NCBI GenBank assembly: GCA_022729615.1 | Contig: DZAQ01000013.1 | Span: 1 to 20,512 of the forward strand | DNA: 20,512 bases | Source: Sulfurovum sp. | GTDB lineage: Bacteria; Campylobacterota; Campylobacteria; Campylobacterales; Sulfurovaceae | Direction of reading: 5' to 3' | Shown: positions 14,299 to 20,512 of the stretch, piece after piece | Layout of the letters: each line of letters begins with the position of its first letter | Numbering within the stretch: position 1 is the first letter of the stretch | The notes under the pieces: model-generated | What the model was told of the DNA's origin: nothing | The model's input: only the letters and a program-made list of their open reading frames with translations | Databases searched by the model: none | Program-made: the position numbers and the translations under genes

Positions 14299-14905
14299 AA
14301 GACTCCTTTGGATAAAAGAGTCCATAAAGCGCCAGTGTCGTCACTGCTCCGATCCACCCTCCGATCAAGACATCGCTTAGGTAGTGCTGCGTCAGCACTA
14401 CACGGCTCAAACTAATAGCGATACCCAGCCCGATGAGTCTGAGTCGGTATTTGGGAAAAAAGAGGGCAAAAGCGAGCCAAACCCCCATAGCTGTAGCAGC
14501 GTGCCCGGAGGGAAAAGAGCGATAAAGCACATCCGTCTCAAACCAAAAAAATCCATAAAGATGCTCATCAGCATAGATTTGCGGTCGCGCGCGTCCAAAA
14601 ATTACTTTGACGATATTGACAAGAAGTCCCGAGAGGAGTACGGAAGAGAGAAGAAAGAGTGATGCTTTGGAGAGGAGTGGCGCGCACCTTCTAAAAAGCA
14701 GATACAAAAGAATCGAACCTATGATATACCAAGCAGAATCCCCCAAAGAGGTCAAAAGCTCCATGGGATAGACGAGAGCATCCCTGCGATACGGCAGGAA
14801 GAGTTCAAATATCAAAAGATCAAAAAATAGATAGCTCAACAGTGCCGCCAAGCTGATCCAAATGGCGGATTTGTACCAGCTATCCGGAATAACGATACTC
14901 CTCAT
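14285..14905 (-). CDS. PAP2-family membrane phosphatase
   Basis: Integral membrane phosphatase of the PAP2 superfamily, 206 residues with about six hydrophobic segments. All three active-site motifs are intact: K100-x6-R107-P108, PSGH at 132-135, and S167-R168-x5-H174-x3-D178. Relatives include LpxE and LpxF (lipid A 1- and 4'-phosphatases), PgpB and undecaprenyl-diphosphate phosphatases. Its place between the epimerase (4-nt ATGA overlap) and the ArnT-like gene (14-nt overlap) favours a role in lipid A dephosphorylation or undecaprenyl-phosphate recycling for the same pathway, but the sequence alone does not settle which. Confidence 0.92.
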   Translation of the reverse strand: MRSIVIPDSWYKSAIWISLAALLSYLFFDLLIFELFLPYRRDALVYPMELLTSLGDSAWYIIGSILLYLLFRRCAPLLSKASLFLLSSVLLSGLLVNIVKVIFGRARPQIYADEHLYGFFWFETDVLYRSFPSGHAATAMGVWLAFALFFPKYRLRLIGLGIAISLSRVVLTQHYLSDVLIGGWIGAVTTLALYGLFYPKESYAKS

Positions 14906-15918
14906 AGTCGGGCATCCTGCTTTTTATACCAAGAGACAAACTGAGCGATTCCCTCTTTGACAAGCGTCGTGGGGGCATAGCCTATCATTGCCTTTGCTTT
15001 AGAGATATCGGCATAGGTTTGCGGGACATCTCCGGGCTGCAGGGGCAGGGGGTCGATGATCGCTTTTTTCTCAAGCGCCTCTTCGATATACGCGACAAGC
15101 TCTCGAAGCGTCGTGGTTTGCGATTCGCCCAGATTGATGATCTCGTAGATATGTGACTCTTTTTCGATAAAGGCAACCGCGCGCATCACCCCGTCGATAA
15201 TATCATCAATGTAAGTGTAATCGCGCCTTGTGGATCCGTCGCCGTAAAACGGGATCGCCTCACCCCTATCGATCATTCGCGTAAATTTGTTGATAGCCAG
15301 ATCGGGACGCTGTCTCGGACCATAGACGGTAAAAAACCGCAATCCGATCATATCCATATCGTAGAGATGATGATAGGTATAGGCAAGCAGCTCACAAGAT
15401 CGCTTCGTCATGGCGTAGGGGGAGATGGGGGCATCTACCGGATCGGTTTCGCTGAAGGGAACTTTTGTATTTTCGCCATATACCGATGAGCTTGAAGCGT
15501 AGATGATCTTTTGAAATCCATATTTTTTCGCCGCTTCAAAAATGTTTTGCGTTCCTATGATATTGACATCGCTATAGAGCGGGGCATCCGCGATCGAAGG
15601 GCGCACACCGGCTTTGGCGGCTAAATGTATGATAGTGACATTGCCTGAATATCTTTGGAGTTTCGCAAAAAGAGTCTCCAAGAGTGCTTGATCTCTGATA
15701 TCGCCTCGCACAAGCTCAAAGGATGATTTATCCATCCCCTCGGTGTGCAGCAATGCCTCTATCGCATTGATGTTGCGCTCTTTAAGTATCGGATCATAAA
15801 AAGGGTCAAAATTGTCAAGGGCGATAACTCTCCTGCCACTCCTCAGAAGCGCTTCACACAGATGCGATCCGATAAAACCGGCGCCTCCGGTCACGAAACA
15901 AATATTTTGACTTCTCAT
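14902..15918 (-). CDS. NAD-dependent UDP-sugar 4-epimerase (UDP-glucuronate epimerase-like)
   Basis: Extended short-chain dehydrogenase/reductase acting on a nucleotide sugar. In 338 residues: NAD-binding TGGAGFIGSHL at 10-20, the DNF dinucleotide-ribose site at 35-37, SSSSVYG at 142-148, catalytic Y168-x3-K172, and the substrate-side run GDGSTRRDYTYIDD. The insertion FDPFYDPILKERNI (37-50) and the AAKAGVRPSI segment resemble UDP-glucuronate 4-epimerases (LpsL/Cap1J group), which make UDP-galacturonate. UDP-glucose or UDP-GlcNAc epimerase remains possible. First gene of the glycolipid block, with its own promoter (TATAAT at 15945) and GGAGAGG ribosome-binding site. Class is firm, substrate is not. 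Confidence 0.9.
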   Translation of the reverse strand: MRSQNICFVTGGAGFIGSHLCEALLRSGRRVIALDNFDPFYDPILKERNINAIEALLHTEGMDKSSFELVRGDIRDQALLETLFAKLQRYSGNVTIIHLAAKAGVRPSIADAPLYSDVNIIGTQNIFEAAKKYGFQKIIYASSSSVYGENTKVPFSETDPVDAPISPYAMTKRSCELLAYTYHHLYDMDMIGLRFFTVYGPRQRPDLAINKFTRMIDRGEAIPFYGDGSTRRDYTYIDDIIDGVMRAVAFIEKESHIYEIINLGESQTTTLRELVAYIEEALEKKAIIDPLPLQPGDVPQTYADISKAKAMIGYAPTTLVKEGIAQFVSWYKKQDARL

Positions 15919-15944
15919 TTTGCCCTCTCCACTTAGTTATAAAT

Positions 15945-15950
15945 ATTATA
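15945..15950 (-). promoter_or_regulatory. -10 box for the epimerase-PAP2-ArnT operon
   Basis: Minus-strand TATAAT preceded by TTTTTGG, 26 nt before the epimerase ATG and followed by a GGAGAGG ribosome-binding site at 15924-15930. It lies in the 58-nt gap after truA. No terminator-like stem is visible after truA, so read-through from the coaBC operon may also occur. Confidence 0.55.
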
Positions 15951-15976
15951 CCAAAAATTGCATTACGGAGACTCTT

Positions 15977-16699
15977 CTAGTAGTAAATATGAGCCAGATA
16001 GAGCCCGCAAGCAGGGGCTGAGTGGGTCGTATGGCGTTTGATGCCCTCTATCTGTTCACGAAGCATCGGGAGTGTCAATGCTCCAGTGGCACACTCCATC
16101 ACGGCGGCAACCATCATCCTCACTTGCCCGCGCAAAAATCCGTTCGCTTCAAAATAGAGTATCGTATAGTCTCCTTTTTGCCTGGAATATGTCCTAAAAA
16201 TCCTCCGCTTGGTGCTGTGCATCTGCGAGCCGCTTTTGTGAAAAAAGACAAAGTCATGCTCTCCTTGAAAAGAGCAAAGCGCTTGGCGAAGGAGGAGTGG
16301 GTCAAATTTCGGAAAGTGGGCGGCATAATTTGCTTCAAATATTGAAGGAGGTGTCTGCTTGATGATATACCGATAGACTCTTTTTCGGGCGCTAAAACGC
16401 GCATGAAAAGTATCATCAACCTGCGATATATGTTTGATAGAGATATGGTGCAGTTTTTTGTTGAGCTCAAGCCGCAATTTGACCAAATCATTCCAAAAAT
16501 CGGGCAAATCAATATGGATCACTTGTCCGGTCGCATGGACTCCGGCATCCGTCCTGCCGCTTCCGACAATAGCAGTGTGGATATGCAGAGCATGGAGTGC
16601 TGATTCGATGTGCCCCACAACAGTATCTTTGGTCTTGGTCTGCTTTTGAAATCCATGAAAATACCCGCCGTCATAGGCGAGAAGGAGTTTGATACGCAT
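15977..16699 (-). CDS. truA: tRNA pseudouridine(38-40) synthase
   Basis: Converts uridines 38-40 of tRNA anticodon arms to pseudouridine. With the ATG at 16699 it is 240 residues, the family norm. Landmarks: LLAYDGGYFHGFQKQ at 6-20 and the catalytic SGRTDAGVHATGQV at 47-60 with D51. A start at 16735 is possible, but those 12 residues lie inside the upstream gene and do not look conserved. The start codon shares one base with the stop of the LptF/G-family gene (TGATG), so translation is probably coupled. Last gene of coaBC-uppS-pilD-lptF/G-truA. Confidence 0.95.
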   Translation of the reverse strand: MRIKLLLAYDGGYFHGFQKQTKTKDTVVGHIESALHALHIHTAIVGSGRTDAGVHATGQVIHIDLPDFWNDLVKLRLELNKKLHHISIKHISQVDDTFHARFSARKRVYRYIIKQTPPSIFEANYAAHFPKFDPLLLRQALCSFQGEHDFVFFHKSGSQMHSTKRRIFRTYSRQKGDYTILYFEANGFLRGQVRMMVAAVMECATGALTLPMLREQIEGIKRHTTHSAPACGLYLAHIYY

Positions 16700-17718
16700 C
16701 AGAAGTATCGATGAACTCTCTTGACAAAGAGCCATACCCCCAGCGCCAAAGAGAGGATACTCAAAAGAGCCAGCGTCGAGATCGTGCCGTATTTGTCCAG
16801 AAGCGAGCCCTGAAAATAGAACAAGAGGATGATGCCCCCTATCACGATAAAAGAGTGTCCCTGCTGGTATCTAGGATTGATGATCGAAAAAGCGGCGATC
16901 ATGGGGAGTGCGAGCAGAGGTATGATACTGATAAAAAAGTAAAAGAGCATTTTGCGTTTTCTTTGGTCATCATTCATCGACTGCATCCAATAGTCGCCCA
17001 CCCCGTAGAGCTCAGAACCATAATTGAGGAATGTATCATAGGTTTGCAGCTTTTGAAAATCTATCTGATGCATGCTTTGCGGTCCAAAAGAGTACCCTTT
17101 GCCATTATTCAGCAACAGAGAAAAGACCCCCTCTTTATTGAGCATCTCTCCGCTGTTTGCCGATATGATCTGGTCTGAATGGTTTGCATCTTGATAATAG
17201 ATCACTGTTTTTTTGAATTTCCCCTCTTTTTCATCACTGATATAGATGTAGTAGCGTCCAAATTTTTGACCGAACTCTTCGGGGACGATATTGAAAGTCA
17301 TTTCAGCCTTTTTGCTGTTCTTGAACGCATTGAAGAGCTGATTGGTTTGAGGCATGGTCAAAAACGAGATGATAAGAAGCAGCGCCGCAAAGAGCATGGC
17401 AACAAAAGTAAGCGGATAGAGGAGTTTGCGCGACGGCAATCCGAGCGAAAAGAGGGCGATGAGTTCGTTGTCTATCGAGAGTCTTTGAAGCATAGTGGCG
17501 ATGGCAGCGATAAAAGAGATCGGGATCGTATGAAAGATAATAGTAGGGACCGAATAGCCGAAAAGCTGCAAAAGTTCAGAAAATGACATTTGGATCTTGG
17601 ATGTAAGTATCGAAATTTTGACCAAATATACAAGCGAAATAATGAAAAAAAACGGGATAAAAATCGTCAAAAATGTCTTTGTAAAATTGCCAGAGAGGTA
17701 GGACCTGACACTAACCAT
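16699..17718 (-). CDS. LptF/LptG (YjgP/YjgQ) family permease
   Basis: Membrane subunit of the Lpt ABC exporter that moves LPS from the inner membrane to the LptC/A bridge. From ATG 17718 it has 339 residues in the family layout: three N-terminal hydrophobic segments (about 14-36, 52-75, 98-121) with the cytoplasmic coupling helix NELIALFSLGLPSRKLL between the second and third, a periplasmic jellyroll-type region (about 140-255), and three C-terminal segments. I cannot separate LptF from LptG by eye. A start at 17757 is in frame but lies inside pilD. It overlaps the pilD stop by 8 nt and is followed by truA, the order I recall in C. jejuni. Confidence 0.9.
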   Translation of the reverse strand: MVSVRSYLSGNFTKTFLTIFIPFFFIISLVYLVKISILTSKIQMSFSELLQLFGYSVPTIIFHTIPISFIAAIATMLQRLSIDNELIALFSLGLPSRKLLYPLTFVAMLFAALLLIISFLTMPQTNQLFNAFKNSKKAEMTFNIVPEEFGQKFGRYYIYISDEKEGKFKKTVIYYQDANHSDQIISANSGEMLNKEGVFSLLLNNGKGYSFGPQSMHQIDFQKLQTYDTFLNYGSELYGVGDYWMQSMNDDQRKRKMLFYFFISIIPLLALPMIAAFSIINPRYQQGHSFIVIGGIILLFYFQGSLLDKYGTISTLALLSILSLALGVWLFVKRVHRYF

Positions 17719-18448
17719 AGATGATCCATTGCAGCAGTGCCGCTGTTTGCTCATCAAAAAGATAGACGATAAATGTGCCTAGAGCCAAGAAGGGGACAAA
17801 AGGCACCATTGTATCTTTCGCCAAAAGAGAGGGGATGATCGCCAAGATCGCTGCCAAAAAAAGCGCTACGAAAAAATTTGGAAATCCAAGCAGCGCCGCC
17901 ATCGTTCCTGCCACGATCACATCGGCGCTCCCCATAGCCTCTTTTTTGGCTATCACACTGACTCCTTTGCCCAAAAGAAAGAGCGAAAGCGCGGCTAGAG
18001 CCGCATTGATACCGGCTTGGAGAAAATCGGGCTGTACAAGCGCCATGGCAAGCGCGAAGAAATTGACCGAATCGGGAACCGCATAGTATTTGAAATCGAT
18101 CATCACCAACGCAAAGAGCGCGGCAAATGAGGCAAAAACAAAAGGCAGATACCACACCAAGCCGAGTTTGAAATAGAGCATCACCAAGAGCAAGCCTGTT
18201 ATCAACTCCACTAGAGGATATTGTCTCGATATAGGCGCTTTGCAAAAGGCGCATTTTCCTCCCAATACAAGCCATGAGAGCAGTGGGATGTTGTGGTACC
18301 ACTTAAGCGGAGTGTGACAGCTCTGGCAGTGCGAAGCAGGGAAAGCGATACTCTCGCCATTGGGAATACGGTAGATGACGACATTCAAAAATGAGCCTAT
18401 CATGAGTCCAAACACAAATACCCCGATGACCATCAATATACTCTGCAT
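17711..18448 (-). CDS. pilD: Type IV prepilin peptidase / N-methyltransferase
   Basis: Inner-membrane aspartyl protease that cleaves and N-methylates type IV pilins and type II secretion pseudopilins. The 245 residues show GSFLNVVIYRIP at 18-29, a cytoplasmic zinc-type pair CQSC (41-44) and CAFC (66-69), then D118 in MIDFKYYAVPD and the second catalytic region MGSAD at 172-176. The canonical second motif is GxGD; here it is GSAD, with alanine before the aspartate. The start codon directly follows the uppS stop with no gap. No pilin or secretion gene is in the window, so its substrates are encoded elsewhere. Confidence 0.93.
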   Translation of the reverse strand: MQSILMVIGVFVFGLMIGSFLNVVIYRIPNGESIAFPASHCQSCHTPLKWYHNIPLLSWLVLGGKCAFCKAPISRQYPLVELITGLLLVMLYFKLGLVWYLPFVFASFAALFALVMIDFKYYAVPDSVNFFALAMALVQPDFLQAGINAALAALSLFLLGKGVSVIAKKEAMGSADVIVAGTMAALLGFPNFFVALFLAAILAIIPSLLAKDTMVPFVPFLALGTFIVYLFDEQTAALLQWIIYG

Positions 18449-19132
18449 CTATATCCCCCCAAAGCGTCGTTTTCGATTTTTAAAATCATCAATAATCTGC
18501 TGCAGTTCTAGTGTATTGAAATCAGGCCAAAAAGTAGGCGTAAATGCCAATTCACTATAACTCAGCTGCCAAAGCAGATAGTTCGAGAGGCGCTGCTCAC
18601 CGCTTGTGCGGATCAGCAGGTCGATATCTTGATAGGGTGTGTCCAGCGCCAAACCCAAGGAGGCTTCCGTGATCGCTTCCCCTTGTTTCACCACTCGATT
18701 GGCAGCTCGGATGATCTCATCTCGTCCTCCGTAATTGAGAGCCAATACCTGTGTGAGTTTCGTATTGTTTTTTGTCTTTTCTGCGGTTATTGCGATCGTC
18801 TCTTGGAGTTTGGCAGAAAATTTCTCAAGATCCCCGATAGCAATGAAGCGGATATTTTCCAGCTCATAGGTGATAAGCTCTTTTTTGAGATATCTATCGA
18901 GCAGCTTCATCAAAAACTCCACTTCCAGCTTGGGTCGTTTCCAATTTTCCGTACTGAAGGCATAGAAGGTCACAGATTCCATTTCCGTATGATTGGCGCA
19001 GTAGGTAGTGATATCCCGTATCACTTCGATGCCCGCCTCATGACCTTTGGTGCGTCTCAGCCCTCGCTGCTGCGCCCAACGACCGTTGCCATCCATGATG
19101 ATCGCTAGATTTTTGAGACTATTTGATTTCAT
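18449..19132 (-). CDS. uppS: Undecaprenyl diphosphate synthase
   Basis: Cis-prenyltransferase making C55 undecaprenyl diphosphate, the precursor of the lipid carrier for peptidoglycan, O-antigen and the lipid-linked sugars of the 10.8-15.9 kb block. In 227 residues it has MDGNGRWA at 13-20 with the Mg-binding D14, H31, FYAFSTENWKRP at 56-67 and the C-terminal DLLIRTSGEQRLSNYLLWQ stretch at 171-189. It overlaps the coaBC stop by 4 nt (ATGA) and abuts pilD. Length and motifs are fully standard. Confidence 0.96.
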   Translation of the reverse strand: MKSNSLKNLAIIMDGNGRWAQQRGLRRTKGHEAGIEVIRDITTYCANHTEMESVTFYAFSTENWKRPKLEVEFLMKLLDRYLKKELITYELENIRFIAIGDLEKFSAKLQETIAITAEKTKNNTKLTQVLALNYGGRDEIIRAANRVVKQGEAITEASLGLALDTPYQDIDLLIRTSGEQRLSNYLLWQLSYSELAFTPTFWPDFNTLELQQIIDDFKNRKRRFGGI

Positions 19133-20388
19133 TCGCTCAACTCTTGGGCTTTCTCTAGTATCTTGAAGCTCAGACTCAATTTGTCTGCTTTGCCCAGCGG
19201 TAAAACACCCTCTTTGGTAATAAATGTGATCTCATTCTCATCCGTACCAAAACTTTGGCTATTTTTGAGATAGTTGTAGCAGACTGCATCGATCTTTTTT
19301 TGCGCAAGCAGCGACTTGGCGTTGGCTAGCCCCTCATCTGCATCCATCTCCGCCTTGAAACCGACCACGCTCACGCCATCTTTGTCAAGCGAAGAGAGGA
19401 TATCGGGTGCCTGCTTCATCTCCAAAGCCCAAGACTCTCCTAAAAGCTGCTTTTTGAGCTTGCCCTCTTGGGGGAACTTGGGCATATAGTCAGAGACTGC
19501 CGCCGCCATGAAGAGAAAAGGGCGCTTTTGTATCTTGTGGATCGCTTCGGAGCTGTTCATCGTCACTTTGCTCATTTTGCCTTTTTTGGCGATGCGGATA
19601 GCATCTTGAGTATATTCGAGCATCTCTTGGGCATTTTCGACAGGGACGACATAGACCCCGTCGGGCAGCTTTTCATCAGCGACAGTAGTCACATAGCAGA
19701 CATCCGCACCCCTGGCATAGAGCGCCAACACAAGCGCTTTTGCCATCTTGCCGCTGGAGAAATTGGAGAGATAGCGCACCTCGTCGATCTTCTCTCTCGT
19801 GCCTCCTCCCGTGACCACAACACGGCGGTCTTTCCAGTAGGAATCTTGCGAAAGCAGCTGCACGCTGCGCCAATAGATCTCTTCGGGTTCCGCAAGTGCG
19901 CCGCTGCCAAGATCACCGCAGGCAAGGATCTTCTCTTGGGGCTGGACGATCTCATACTCATTGACGGCAAGCATTTTGAGACTTCCTGCGGTGTAGTGGT
20001 TTTTTAGCATTTGCGTATTGGCTGCCGGGGCGACCAGTATCGGTTTTGGGCATGCCAAAGCGCACTGCAGCAGAATATTATCTGCTATACCTTTGCTGAG
20101 CTTGTTGATCGTATTGGCAGTGGCTGGAGCGATCACAAAGATATCGCACTCTTTGGCTGCTTCTATGTGGTTGAGACTATTTGCCCAGCTCTCACTCCCC
20201 TCATGCAGTACCGTTTGACGGGTGAGCGCCTCGAAGGTCAACGGCGAGACAAATCGCTTCGCAGCTTCACTCATGACCACTCGGACATCCGCTCCGGACT
20301 TGACAAAGAGTCTGGCGATTTCACACGCTTTGTATGCCGAGATACTGCCTGTGACACCGAGAAGAATCTTTTTGTTTTTCAAAAGCAT
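19129..20388 (-). CDS. coaBC: Bifunctional PPC decarboxylase / phosphopantothenate-cysteine ligase
   Basis: Catalyses two successive steps of CoA synthesis: coupling of cysteine to phosphopantothenate (CoaB) and decarboxylation (CoaC). From ATG 20388 it has 419 residues. The CoaC half shows GVTGSISAYK at 11-20, catalytic H74 in NHIEAAKECD, PAANTQM at 121-127 (usually PAMNxxM) and the C157 clamp in ILACGDLGSG. The CoaB half shows GGGTREKIDEVRYLSNFSSG at 194-213 and the AAAVSDY...KLKK region. The frame is open upstream to an ATG at 20478, but that ATG lies inside a dispersed repeat and the added 30 residues look non-native. AAGGA precedes 20388. First gene of its operon. Confidence 0.95.
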   Translation of the reverse strand: MLLKNKKILLGVTGSISAYKACEIARLFVKSGADVRVVMSEAAKRFVSPLTFEALTRQTVLHEGSESWANSLNHIEAAKECDIFVIAPATANTINKLSKGIADNILLQCALACPKPILVAPAANTQMLKNHYTAGSLKMLAVNEYEIVQPQEKILACGDLGSGALAEPEEIYWRSVQLLSQDSYWKDRRVVVTGGGTREKIDEVRYLSNFSSGKMAKALVLALYARGADVCYVTTVADEKLPDGVYVVPVENAQEMLEYTQDAIRIAKKGKMSKVTMNSSEAIHKIQKRPFLFMAAAVSDYMPKFPQEGKLKKQLLGESWALEMKQAPDILSSLDKDGVSVVGFKAEMDADEGLANAKSLLAQKKIDAVCYNYLKNSQSFGTDENEITFITKEGVLPLGKADKLSLSFKILEKAQELSE

Positions 20389-20473
20389 AAAACTATCCTT
20401 AATTGAGGAGACCTCTAAAATCCTGCTGAAAGAGTGCCGCAGCTTTTTCAAAGCCTCGCGGTGACGGAAATTT

Positions 20474-20500
20474 GTCATTGCGAGCGAAGCGCGGCAATCT
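20474..20500 (-). repeat. Dispersed repeat family A, right-edge copy
   Basis: Plus strand reads GTCATTGCGAGCGAAGCGCGG and then CAATCT, the exact complement of the core at 3898-3924. It lies upstream of coaBC; its CAT on the plus strand gives the spurious ATG at 20478. Confidence 0.8.
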
Positions 20501-20512
20501 GGTTTGTTGATT

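Overview
This window almost certainly comes from a member of the Campylobacterota (the former Epsilonproteobacteria), most likely one of the free-living sulfur or hydrogen oxidisers rather than Campylobacter or Helicobacter proper. The evidence is gene order. The blocks ubiX-coaD-tmk-hisS, dus-(membrane protein)-dksA-rlmH, gltX-yggT-slt and uppS-pilD-lptF/G-truA are, as I recall them, the arrangements found in C. jejuni and H. pylori. The proteins are typical of the group, but base composition is clearly more GC-rich (by eye mid-40s %) than in those pathogens. Genus is not determined.

Layout, left to right. (1) 1-2777, minus strand: a tight operon ubiX > coaD > tmk > hisS (hisS runs off the left edge). 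(2) 3051-3878, plus: a lone DUF89 phosphatase flanked by two gene-free gaps full of dispersed palindromic repeats. (3) 4109-6937, minus: rlmH > dksA-like > two-TM protein of unknown function > dusB. (4) 6938-7155: a divergent promoter region with a possible small structured RNA. (5) 7156-10035, plus: gltX (the second, GluRS2-type glutamyl-tRNA synthetase) > yggT > slt lytic transglycosylase. (6) 10050-15918, minus: an envelope-glycolipid block, in transcription order UDP-sugar epimerase > PAP2 phosphatase > ArnT-like lipid-linked sugar transferase > (repeat-filled gap) > ArnC/DPM1-like polyprenyl-phosphate glycosyltransferase > flippase-like UPF0104 membrane protein > lipoprotein. (7) 15977-20388, minus: coaBC > uppS > prepilin peptidase > LptF/LptG-family permease > truA, all touching or overlapping.

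Most of the window is housekeeping: cofactor synthesis (CoA, prenylated FMN), tRNA charging and modification, rRNA methylation and envelope lipid carriers. The part that goes beyond this is region 6. Its six genes could form one pathway: make a nucleotide sugar, load it on undecaprenyl phosphate, flip it, remove a lipid phosphate, and add the sugar on the periplasmic side. This parallels the Arn and Rgt/LpxE/LpxF lipid A remodelling systems. The function is inference from family membership and adjacency.

All three larger gaps that lack an obvious RNA or promoter role, plus the right edge, carry copies of two dispersed repeat families. One copy creates a false upstream start codon for coaBC. 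No tRNA, rRNA, CRISPR array, insertion sequence or phage gene was seen.
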